Source: Verrucomicrobiota bacterium
GTDB lineage: Bacteria; Verrucomicrobiota; Kiritimatiellia; RFP12; UBA1067
Length of the DNA: 49,754 nucleotides
Assembly (NCBI GenBank): GCA_022704145.1
Contig: JAKJGY010000011.1
Coordinates: 1 to 49,754, forward strand
Direction of reading: 5' to 3'
A model generated the notes under the pieces. The model ran no database searches. It was not told the origin of the DNA and saw only the letters and a program-made list of their open reading frames with translations. Position 1 is the stretch's first letter. Every line of letters begins with the position of its first letter. Shown here piece after piece: positions 1 to 6,925 of this stretch. Made by a program: the position numbers and the translations under genes.

Positions 1-33
1 CGGTCAGCTTTCATCAGGCGCTCTCCCCGTCGT

Positions 34-50
34 CGGGGGCGCTGCCCCCG
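34..50. repeat. GC-rich hairpin repeat downstream of the kinase gene
   Basis: A perfect 7-bp stem (CGGGGGC / GCCCCCG) with a 3-nt loop, followed by further C-runs. It lies about 90 bases beyond the kinase stop codon on that gene's 3' side. It could act as a transcript-end structure or be one copy of a dispersed REP-like element. There is no T-run, so an intrinsic terminator is not supported. Confidence 0.4.
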
Positions 51-137
51 AACCCCCGAACGCCCCCGCACTCGCCGCATGCGCGGCTCGCGCGGGGCAA
101 AGGGCCAGATGGTAAAAGTCCATAGTGTGCTTTGCCC

Positions 138-3100
138 TCAGCGCGACAACGCGAGGCGAAAGCCGTAGATGTCGACGCGATCCGATCCGAAGTAGACGAC
201 GCGGTACGCGACGCGCAGAGTGACGGGATAGGAGTTGCCCCACGACGCCCCGCGCCACGCCCCGAAAGACCCGCCGGACGTGTCCGACGCGCAGCACTCC
301 CATACGTTGCCGCCGATTCCGCACAGTCCCCACTCGTTCGCCCCGCTCCGCTCCACCGGGCACGTCACCGCGTAATCATCCCTCCAGTTATCGATCATGA
401 TACCCGCAATGCCTTTCGTCTCTTGCCCGCAGTAGTTCCCGTACTTCGGCGGCATCGCGTTGCCCCACGGGTACTCCCGGCCGTCCCCGCACCGCGCCAC
501 GGTCTCCCACTCCTTCTCCGAGATCACCCGGTAGCGCAAACCGCCCAGCCCGTCACGGTCGCGCTCCGTCAGCCACGCCGCGTACGCCTTGGCGTCGTCG
601 AAGTTCACGTACACCGCCGGCTGACGCTCGCCGTTCAGGCTGTGTCCCTTGTATTCCTTGCTGTCGTGCCCCGGCTCCTTCTTCCGGTACTCGCCGTTCG
701 TCACCTCGTATTTCCCCACCCATACCTTCAGCGCCGGCACCCACACGAATTCCATCCCCGTCGCGGGCGACGCCCACGGCTGGCCCTCCGACGGCCCGCG
801 CACCTCCTCCAGCGCCACCTTCCTTGTCCGCGGCCCGCGCCAGTCCGCCGTGATCTCGATCGTCTCCGGCTTGTACCGGGCGTCGAGCGTCGAGCGTCGA
901 GCGTCACCCCCCGCCGACACCTCAAACCGGTACCGCCCGTCCGGACTGAGCGTGAACGTGTGCGGCACCCGGTACGTCCGCGTCCCGTCCGATATCTCCG
1001 CCGCCACCGCCCTCCCGCCCGCCTCGACCTCGACCGTCAGCGTCGGCACGAGGTTCCCCTCCGCCTCCCGCTTCAGCGCCGCCGCCTCGGCGTTCCCCGC
1101 CTCCAGCGCCAGCGCCGCGACCACCTTTTCTAGGCATGCCTGCCACTGCCCCGCCGCCTTGGCCTGCCGCGCCGCCGCCAGCGCCGCCTCTACCTTCCCC
1201 CGCCGCTCCCGCTCCTCCCGCGCCCGCCGCTCCGCCGCCAGCCGCTCGGCCTCGGCCTTCTCCGCCGCCTGCGCCTCGGCCACCGCGCCGGGCAGCGCCG
1301 CCAGCGCGTCCCGGTACGCCTTCTCGCCGGCGACCGGGTCGTTCGCGCTCGCCGCGCCCAGCGTCTGCAGGCGCTTGACCTCGGAACACTTCTCCCCGCC
1401 GTGCGACGCCAGCAGATCGGCTCGCGGGGACGCTCGCCCTCCAGAGACCGTTTCGGAGCGCGACAGATCCTCCTCGAAGTCGGACTTGGCTTTGGCGTAG
1501 GCCTGGACGGCCAGCGCCCGCGCCTTGGCCGAGGCGTAAGACTGCGACGCCTCCTGCCACGCCTTGCCCGCCTCCGCAAACGCGCCCTGCTCGAACGCCT
1601 CCGCGGCTCGCGAGGACGCTCGCCCCCCAGCCGCGAAGAGATCCGCCGCGTCGGAGGCGGAACCGGCCTGGTCAGCCGCAGACAGGGCCTTCTCAGCCTC
1701 CCCTCTTCGCGTCTTCGCGTCTTCGCGTGCGCCCTCCTCCGTCCCGAGCGCCTTGCACGCCGCCAGCACCGCGTCGTACCCGCTCAGGGCCTGTCCCCAG
1801 CCCCCGCCCTGCCGCGCCGCCTCCGCCTCCCGCCAGGTCACCTCCAGCGCGTCCAGCCGCGCCCCGAACCCCTGCCCCCGCTCCAGCTTCTGCGCCGCCT
1901 CGCGCGCCACCGACGCCGCCGCGTACCGCCTGTTCGTCTCGCGCTCGCCCGCCTTGGCCTCGTAGCGTTTCCGCAGCTCCGCCGCCGACCCGCCCTCGCG
2001 CCCCAGCTCCGCGATCCGCGCCCCGGCCGCCTCCAGGTCGCCCGCCGCCAGCGCCGCCTCGGCCGCGGCCCTCAGCCCCTCCAACTTCTCCCGCTGCGCC
2101 GCGTCCAGCGCCGCCGCCCGCTCCGCCGCCGCCCGCTCCTCGGCCCGCCGGACGGCATAGGTCCCATACGTCCTATACGTCCCATAGGCCAGCGCGGCCA
2201 ACGCCGCAGCCACCGCCCCCATTCGCGCCATTCGCCAAATTCGCGGTTTGCTCCCCGCCGCGGCTCGCGAGGACGCTCGCCCTCCAAGTTGCGCCACAAA
2301 TTCCCCGCACGTCGCGAACCGCTCCCCCGGCCCTTTCGCCAGCCCCCGCAGCAGCGCCGCGTTCTGTGCCTTCGTCAGCCCCGCCAGCGGCTCGGGCCGC
2401 TTGTTCTCCGCCGCATTCGCCATGATCACCGCGTCGCCGGTGTCGAACGCGCTCGCGAACGGCACCGCGCCGCTCACCAGCTCGTGGAAGAGCGCCGCCA
2501 GCGCGTACTGGTCCGTGCGGCCGTCCTGCCTCCTCCCCGCCCACTGCTCCGGCGCCATGTACGGCCGCGTCCCGCTCGTGTCTCCCTTCTCCTGGCTCAC
2601 GCGGCTCAGGCTGCTCCGGATCTCCGCCGCCAGCCCGAAGTCCAAGACCCTCACCGCCACTTGAGAGTTGAACGTTGAACGTTGAGCGTTTGAATCTCCA
2701 GTTTCCAGTTTCAAGTTTCGAGTTTCCACCATCACATTCGACGGCTTCACGTCCCGGTGGACGACCCGCTCGCCGTGCGCGTAATCCAGGGCCGCCGCGA
2801 TCTGGCGGCACACCTCCAGCGCCTGCGGCACCGGCACCCTGCCCTCGGGAAACTGCTTGCGCCATCTGGAGAGCGTCACGCCCGGCGCGAACGCCATCAC
2901 CAGCAGCGTGTCGCCGGGCAGCACCCGCAGCGCCTGCCTCACGCGCTCGTCGGCGTAGGAAATCTCCTTGGCCCGATGCAGGTGCAAGGCCGCCGCGATG
3001 TTCGGGTGGTGCAGCCGCGAGACCAGCGCGAAGTTCTCGCGGATGCGCTCCAGCTCGTCCGCGTTGTTCTTCACCAGCGGCGGCAGCCCCTTCACCGCCA

Positions 3101-3308
3101 CCTCGATCCCCGCCACCGTGTCGCGCGCCAGATACACCACGCCGAACCCGCCGCCCCCGAGTTCACGGAGGAGCGCGTACCGGTCGATCCGCCCCAGCGG
3201 CGCGCCCTCGCGGGGCAGGGTGTCGGCCCCGCCCACGCTGACCTCCTCGGGCCTCCGGCCCTCCCTGCCGCCCAGCAGCGTCCTCTGGTCGCCGATCGAA
3301 CTGTCCAT
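138..3308 (-). CDS. Ser/Thr protein kinase fused to a C-terminal FGE/sulfatase-modifying-factor domain
   Basis: This 1056-aa protein begins with a Hanks-type kinase: glycine loop GGGGFG at 51-56, ATP-binding Lys73, HRDVKPSN at 184-191, DFG at 223-225 and APEQW in the activation segment. A membrane segment near 375-395 is followed by a long Ala/Glu/Arg-rich coiled region, a PEGA-like beta segment, and a SUMF1/FGE-like C-type-lectin-fold domain over the last ~205 residues (EVTNGEY, WETVARCGDGREYPWG, GGNVWEC). No catalytic cysteine pair is evident at the FGE C-terminus, so this domain is probably a sensor or binding module. The ATG at 3308 was chosen because GGAGGGG precedes it. The gene carries at least eight in-frame repeat insertions, listed separately; one lies inside the kinase domain between HRD and DFG. 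A role in signalling at the inner membrane is inferred; the partner is unknown. Confidence 0.88.
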   Translation of the reverse strand: MDSSIGDQRTLLGGREGRRPEEVSVGGADTLPREGAPLGRIDRYALLRELGGGGFGVVYLARDTVAGIEVAVKGLPPLVKNNADELERIRENFALVSRLHHPNIAAALHLHRAKEISYADERVRQALRVLPGDTLLVMAFAPGVTLSRWRKQFPEGRVPVPQALEVCRQIAAALDYAHGERVVHRDVKPSNVMVETRNLKLETGDSNAQRSTFNSQVAVRVLDFGLAAEIRSSLSRVSQEKGDTSGTRPYMAPEQWAGRRQDGRTDQYALAALFHELVSGAVPFASAFDTGDAVIMANAAENKRPEPLAGLTKAQNAALLRGLAKGPGERFATCGEFVAQLGGRASSRAAAGSKPRIWRMARMGAVAAALAALAYGTYRTYGTYAVRRAEERAAAERAAALDAAQREKLEGLRAAAEAALAAGDLEAAGARIAELGREGGSAAELRKRYEAKAGERETNRRYAAASVAREAAQKLERGQGFGARLDALEVTWREAEAARQGGGWGQALSGYDAVLAACKALGTEEGAREDAKTRRGEAEKALSAADQAGSASDAADLFAAGGRASSRAAEAFEQGAFAEAGKAWQEASQSYASAKARALAVQAYAKAKSDFEEDLSRSETVSGGRASPRADLLASHGGEKCSEVKRLQTLGAASANDPVAGEKAYRDALAALPGAVAEAQAAEKAEAERLAAERRAREERERRGKVEAALAAARQAKAAGQWQACLEKVVAALALEAGNAEAAALKREAEGNLVPTLTVEVEAGGRAVAAEISDGTRTYRVPHTFTLSPDGRYRFEVSAGGDARRSTLDARYKPETIEITADWRGPRTRKVALEEVRGPSEGQPWASPATGMEFVWVPALKVWVGKYEVTNGEYRKKEPGHDSKEYKGHSLNGERQPAVYVNFDDAKAYAAWLTERDRDGLGGLRYRVISEKEWETVARCGDGREYPWGNAMPPKYGNYCGQETKGIAGIMIDNWRDDYAVTCPVERSGANEWGLCGIGGNVWECCASDTSGGSFGAWRGASWGNSYPVTLRVAYRVVYFGSDRVDIYGFRLALSR
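881..905. repeat. 7-bp tandem repeat in frame in the kinase gene
   Basis: Three and a half copies of the heptamer CGTCGAG (plus-strand reading). On the coding strand it encodes DARRSTLDAR within the beta-rich region before the FGE domain. Seven-base units cycle through all three frames, so an addition of three units preserves the reading frame. Confidence 0.8.
1419..1442. repeat. REP-like element, copy 1 (inside kinase gene)
   Basis: The core reads GGCTCGCGGGGACGCTCGCC on the plus strand, an imperfect palindrome (GGC/GCC and GCG/CGC stems around a TC/TC internal mismatch). On the coding strand it is read in frame and gives GGRASPRA. It differs by one base from the core of copies 2 and 3. Confidence 0.85.
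1601..1627. repeat. REP-like element, copy 2 (inside kinase gene)
   Basis: The core GGCTCGCGAGGACGCTCGCC is identical to copy 3. It is translated in frame as GGRASSRAAE in the coiled region of the kinase protein. Confidence 0.85.
1704..1727. repeat. 8-bp tandem repeat in frame in the kinase gene
   Basis: Three copies of the octamer CTTCGCGT in tandem. The coding strand reads this as REDAKTRR. Three octamers total 24 bases, which keeps the frame. Confidence 0.8.
2156..2187. repeat. Near-tandem CCCATACGT-type repeat in frame in the kinase gene
   Basis: Alternating CATAGGTCC / CATACGTCC / TATACGTCC units. The coding strand gives YGTYRTYGTYAV, immediately after the predicted membrane segment. 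Confidence 0.75.
2218..2246. repeat. ATTCGC-type short repeat in frame in the kinase gene
   Basis: Repeated CATTCGC / CAAATTCGC units. The coding strand gives PRIWRMARMG just before the membrane segment. It is separated by only 11 bases from REP-like copy 3. Confidence 0.7.
2258..2285. repeat. REP-like element, copy 3 (inside kinase gene)
   Basis: The core GGCTCGCGAGGACGCTCGCC is identical to copy 2 and is translated as GGRASSRAAAG between the kinase domain and the membrane segment. Confidence 0.85.
2661..2728. repeat. Composite simple repeat inserted between kinase HRD and DFG motifs
   Basis: AT-richer than its surroundings. It is made of (GTTGAAC)n-type units and then (AGTTTCCAGTTTC)-type units. 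On the coding strand it encodes about 22 residues (TRNLKLETGDSNAQRSTFN and flanks) that sit at residues 195-216 of the kinase, a position where the family normally has only a few residues. Confidence 0.85.
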
Positions 3309-3460
3309 GCCGCCCCTCCGGCAGAACCTGTGCCTGTATACCGACACGATAGCACGGCCACCGCTGCAGGACAAGGCACGAAAAGGACGCGCACGCGGCG
3401 CGCCCTACCGGAAGAAGCACCCCCTTCTTCCCTGGTAATTCCGTGCTGGTTATTGGATAT

Positions 3461-3544
3461 GCCCCCGGTCCACGCCAGTACGGCAGGCGCTACGAGCCTG
3501 CCGCCCCCGGTCCCCGCCAGTACGGCAGGCGCTACGAGCCTGCC
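3461..3544. repeat. Two tandem 42-bp repeats, each with a perfect hairpin
   Basis: Units 3461-3502 and 3503-3544 differ at one base. Each holds the arms GGCAGGC and GCCTGCC around the 7-nt loop GCTACGA, with C/G extending the stem. They lie in the 291-bp gap between the kinase start and the 3' end of the radical SAM gene. Apart from this repeat I see no gene in that gap. Confidence 0.92.
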
Positions 3545-3599
3545 GCCCTCCAGACCGGCAAAGCTCACGACAAAGAAGTCAGGCGCCCGTGCGACAGCC

Positions 3600-5096
3600 T
3601 CAGCCGTTGGAGGTCAGGTTGTAGACGTGATTACGCACCCGGCGCAGCGCGCGCCAGCCGTAGCGGAAGAGGAACTCCCAGTCGCGCGCCCGCCCCGAGG
3701 TCAGGTAACGCAACTGCCGGGCCACGAAACGCGGGTCCGTCGCCACGCCGTAGAGGTCGCGGATCGCCTGATAATAGGCCTCGTGAGGGATCGGCGTCCT
3801 GACAATCAGCTTGCTCATGTCAAAGGCGTCGTAATCGTCGGTCAGCAGCACCCCCGCCTCCTGGCATTCCAGATGATAGGGCGTGAAGTCCAGCGGCGTG
3901 CAGAGCGTCACCTGGAGCGTCCGGGCCAGCCCCTTCAGCATCAGGTCGCGCACCGTCCGAACCGTCAGCTCCAACTGCGCGGCCGTCTGCCAATAGTACC
4001 CCACCATGATCGTCAGATGCGGATGCAGCCCGTAGCGCGTGAACACCTCGAGGTTGCGGTACGCCTGATGGGGCAGGTAGCCCTTGTGCAGGCGCAGCAG
4101 GGTCTCCTCGTCGGCCGCCTCCAGACCGACCAGCACAAAGCGGAAGTTGGCCTTCGCCAACAGCGCCACGGTCTCCTCGTCCATATAGCCGAAACGCGTG
4201 TTGAAGCCGAAGTAGCAGCCGCGCCGGTGCAGACCGCGATCCAGAATCCCGCGCGCGAACGCGCGCGCCTGTTCGCCTCGGTACCAGACCCCCGAATCGT
4301 CGAAGATCTCCCGCACGCCATACTCCTCGATCAGCCGCTGGTACTCGTCGAGGCTCCGCTCCACGGAACGCACGGAGAAGGTGAGGTCCGGCCCGTTGTA
4401 GCGGCAGAAGGTGCATTTGCCGAAGGTGCAGTCGCGGATCACGCTCGTCGCGTAGGTCCCCGGTGTCCGCAGAAAATTGCCGTTCTCAAACGCGTAGCGC
4501 CGCCAGGAAACCAGGTCGCGGTCGATGTCCGGCGACAGGTTCAGGTCCTCCACACGCTTGAAGGTGCCCGTCGACCGCCAGACGTTCTCGTCCACGCGGA
4601 TGAAGAGCCCTTCGATCGTGCAGGCGGTACGCCAGTCAGCCTGTTCCCCGAGGTACGGGAGCAGCCGCCGCAGGACAAAGTCGACATGGTTGCTCTGCAC
4701 GACCACATCCACCGCGCACGCGCGCAGAGTCTCCTCCGGCTGGCGCATCGAATGGTATCCGGTCATGATCACCACCGTCTTCGGCAGGTCGTTCTTCAGC
4801 CGCCCGACCAGACGCCAGTAGAACTTCATCACCGGCGTGGTGCTCTCAAACACCACCACGTCCGGACGCCAGGCCACAAGCTCCTCATACCAGGTCTCAA
4901 AGCTCTTGCGCTGCGCGTTGCCGTCGTCCCACCGCACCTCACAGCCCAGGTCGCGCAGCCAGGTCGCCGCCTGCGCGTGCACGATCGGCAACAGAAAGGT
5001 CGGGATCTTGAAATATTGCACGTTCCGGTTCTGCGAGACCATCGCCACCTGGCCGCGCGCATTCACGATCGGCGGATAAGAGATCGCCACTTTCAT
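3600..5096 (-). CDS. B12-binding-domain radical SAM protein
   Basis: A 498-aa protein with an N-terminal cobalamin-binding-like Rossmann region (roughly residues 1-150; PDVVVFESTTP, KTVVIMTGYHS) and then a radical SAM core. The cluster cysteines are C223, C228 and C231 in the variant spacing CX4CX2C (CTFGKCTFC), a spacing I recall from some B12-dependent radical SAM proteins. The core continues with FDDSGVWY and VLVGLEAADEETL, typical of the MiaB/Elp3-like fold. No substrate can be assigned; methylation or ring chemistry would fit the class. The start is ATG and the upstream partner (a flavin reductase) ends 60 bases before it on the same strand, suggesting one operon in which the reductase supplies electrons. 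That coupling is inference. Confidence 0.85.
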   Translation of the reverse strand: MKVAISYPPIVNARGQVAMVSQNRNVQYFKIPTFLLPIVHAQAATWLRDLGCEVRWDDGNAQRKSFETWYEELVAWRPDVVVFESTTPVMKFYWRLVGRLKNDLPKTVVIMTGYHSMRQPEETLRACAVDVVVQSNHVDFVLRRLLPYLGEQADWRTACTIEGLFIRVDENVWRSTGTFKRVEDLNLSPDIDRDLVSWRRYAFENGNFLRTPGTYATSVIRDCTFGKCTFCRYNGPDLTFSVRSVERSLDEYQRLIEEYGVREIFDDSGVWYRGEQARAFARGILDRGLHRRGCYFGFNTRFGYMDEETVALLAKANFRFVLVGLEAADEETLLRLHKGYLPHQAYRNLEVFTRYGLHPHLTIMVGYYWQTAAQLELTVRTVRDLMLKGLARTLQVTLCTPLDFTPYHLECQEAGVLLTDDYDAFDMSKLIVRTPIPHEAYYQAIRDLYGVATDPRFVARQLRYLTSGRARDWEFLFRYGWRALRRVRNHVYNLTSNG

Positions 5097-5156
5097 GCTT
5101 CTGACACCTCGCGCAGATACGTGCGAAACCGGCCTGAACAGGCCTCGGCACGCCTA

Positions 5157-5810
5157 TTAGAAAAATGTCTCCGTCAGCAGGTTGTCGCTCGGCACGCCCT
5201 GCTCCCGCAGTTGGTCGTAGACACGGGCGACCATCGCGCTGTGCCCGCACAGGTAACAGAGCCGGTCCGTCTCCACCGGATGCTCACGCAGATAGTCGGT
5301 CACCCGCCCGCGATACTCCCCGCCGTCCTCGCGACTGACACAGGCCACGTAACGCCCCGGGGCATAGGCCTCGCGCTCGTAACGGTCCGCCAAGGTGGCC
5401 ACGCCGTGGAGCAGCCGGTAGTCGAGCGACGGGTAACTCCGCACAAAACAGTGAAACGGCGCGATCCCCGCCCCGGTGGCCACGAACAGATAGCGGCGGC
5501 CGGGGTCGGCCGGCCTCTCAATCAGGAAATCCCCGTACGGGCCGGCCAGGTCCACCTCGTCGCCCGGCTGCGCGCGCTGCAGGGCGCAGGCCGTCTCGCT
5601 GCCCGGACGCGCCCTGATCAGGAACTCCAGATAGGGCGCCTCCGGCGACGAGTACAGCGAGTACTCGCGGTTGGTGGCGGAGCGGTGCGGCCCCAGCGTC
5701 ACATGCTGCCCCGGCAAGGCCCGGAAGCCGTGCCGGTCGATGCGGATGACAAAGGTCGCGTCCGTCAGCGGGCGGACACTTTGAACGAAATGTCGGAGCG
5801 TGCCTTCCAT
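5157..5810 (-). CDS. FAD/NAD(P)-binding oxidoreductase (ferredoxin-NADP reductase-like)
   Basis: A 217-aa protein with the two halves of the FNR fold: an FAD-binding barrel with REYSLYSS at about 66-73 (the RxYS flavin motif) and a nucleotide-binding half with VATGAGIAPF and a terminal CGHSAMVARVYDQL segment. It ends in FF, near the usual aromatic end of this family. It is short compared with 250-270 residues for typical Fpr. There is no fused 2Fe-2S domain. The gene directly precedes the radical SAM gene and probably reduces it directly or through ferredoxin or flavodoxin. No clear Shine-Dalgarno sequence is seen before the ATG. Confidence 0.82.
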   Translation of the reverse strand: MEGTLRHFVQSVRPLTDATFVIRIDRHGFRALPGQHVTLGPHRSATNREYSLYSSPEAPYLEFLIRARPGSETACALQRAQPGDEVDLAGPYGDFLIERPADPGRRYLFVATGAGIAPFHCFVRSYPSLDYRLLHGVATLADRYEREAYAPGRYVACVSREDGGEYRGRVTDYLREHPVETDRLCYLCGHSAMVARVYDQLREQGVPSDNLLTETFF

Positions 5811-5963
5811 GCCTGTAGGGTGCCAAACGCGCGAAAGAACGTCAACTCCCGAACGCGAGTTTGTGTTTGCAACTGCAACGCGCTTTCAGCATAATGAAAA
5901 CCGGCTCACGTGTAAAAAACCGCAACGGGCGGTCACCGGTGAGGCCCGGGTGCGGAGTCCGCT

Positions 5964-6860
5964 GTGAAAACCCTGTTTCTTTTCATCGATGGCGTCGGCT
6001 TGCGCCTGCCCGCGAAGGATAACCCGGTACACGCCGGGAACTGTCCCGCGCTGTGCCGGCTCATCGAGCGGCAGGCCGTGCCGATCGACGCCTGCCTCGA
6101 GACGCCCGGTCTGCCGCAGAGCGCGACAGGCCAGACCACGATGTTCACCGGGGTGAACGCCTCGCAGCACATGGGTCGGCACTGCGAGGGTTTTCCCGGC
6201 CCCTCCCTGCGCAAGCTCATCGAGGACGACAACCTCTTCATACGGCTGGCGCGTAAGGGCCTCCGCTGCCGCTTCGCCGACGCCTACATGGTCGACAGCG
6301 TGGACGATATCCGCGTGCGCCGCTTCAAGTCCGTCACCACCGTCATGGCGCTCACCCAGCCCGAGAGCATCTCCGTGCAGGACGACCTCACCGATAACCT
6401 GGCGGTCGCCCATGACATCACGCGCCAGAGCCTGCTCGAAAAAGGCCATGCCGTGCGCGTCATCACCCCGCAGCAGGGCGCCGAACACCTGCTCCAGGTC
6501 GCCCGCGCCAACGACTTCACCCTGTTCGAGTACTTCCAGACCGACCTCGCGGGGCACTCGTGCAGCTATGACCAGGCCTGCGAGACGCTCCGCACGCTGG
6601 ATCTCTTCCTCGACGCCGTGGAGAAGCTCTGCCGCACGGCGGGCTTCCTGCTGATCGTCACCAGCGACCACGGCAACATCGAGGAGATGAACGTGCGCGG
6701 CCACACGCGCAATCCGGTTCCGCTCATCGCGGTCGGGCCCGGCGCCGACGAGTTCAAGGCCAACATGACCAGCCTCGCGGACATCACGCCGCGAATCGCC
6801 CGCATGCTGGTCCCCGGCTATATCGCCGCCGCCCGCCAGCCCGGCGCCGCCCTCTCCTAG
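5964..6860 (+). CDS. Alkaline-phosphatase-superfamily metalloenzyme (phosphoglycerate-mutase-like)
   Basis: A 298-aa soluble protein with the metal-site layout of the alkaline phosphatase/iPGM superfamily: Asp9 in FLFIDGVG, a probable nucleophile in SATGQTT at about 53-59, and SDHGNIEE with D235-H236, followed by a late histidine in RGHTRNPVP. It lacks the inserted domain of true independent phosphoglycerate mutase (~510 aa), so it is a stand-alone phosphatase or hydrolase of unknown substrate. Translation most likely starts at the GTG at 5964, with GGAG seven bases upstream. It runs convergent with the MFS gene, and a strong hairpin lies between the two. Confidence 0.8.
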   Translation: MKTLFLFIDGVGLRLPAKDNPVHAGNCPALCRLIERQAVPIDACLETPGLPQSATGQTTMFTGVNASQHMGRHCEGFPGPSLRKLIEDDNLFIRLARKGLRCRFADAYMVDSVDDIRVRRFKSVTTVMALTQPESISVQDDLTDNLAVAHDITRQSLLEKGHAVRVITPQQGAEHLLQVARANDFTLFEYFQTDLAGHSCSYDQACETLRTLDLFLDAVEKLCRTAGFLLIVTSDHGNIEEMNVRGHTRNPVPLIAVGPGADEFKANMTSLADITPRIARMLVPGYIAAARQPGAALS

Positions 6861-6866
6861 CGGCAA

Positions 6867-6898
6867 GCGGCCCCGGCGGCATCACTCCGCGGGGCCGC
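6867..6898. terminator. GC-rich hairpin between convergent genes
   Basis: A perfect 9-bp stem GCGGCCCCG / CGGGGCCGC, extended by an inner CGG/CCG helix around the loop. It lies just after the phosphatase stop and before the MFS stop. There is no T-run on either strand, so it may act as a bidirectional mRNA 3' stabiliser rather than a classical intrinsic terminator. Confidence 0.5.
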
Positions 6899-6925
6899 AG
6901 CCGAGTGCGCGCATCGCTCCTGCAG

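Noticed and set aside
3461..3544. Possible CRISPR array
   Set aside because: Only two abutting 42-bp units with no spacers and no cas genes nearby.
132..5894. Long open frames on the plus strand opposite the kinase and radical SAM genes (up to 1045 codons)
   Set aside because: They are rich in Arg/Pro/His with no domain motifs and run antisense to genes with clear catalytic motifs. High GC removes stop codons in the shadow frames.
5811..5963. Promoter for the flavin reductase with TTGACG as -35
   Set aside because: The hexamer at 17 bases (CACCCT) is a poor -10, so it is not listed as a feature.
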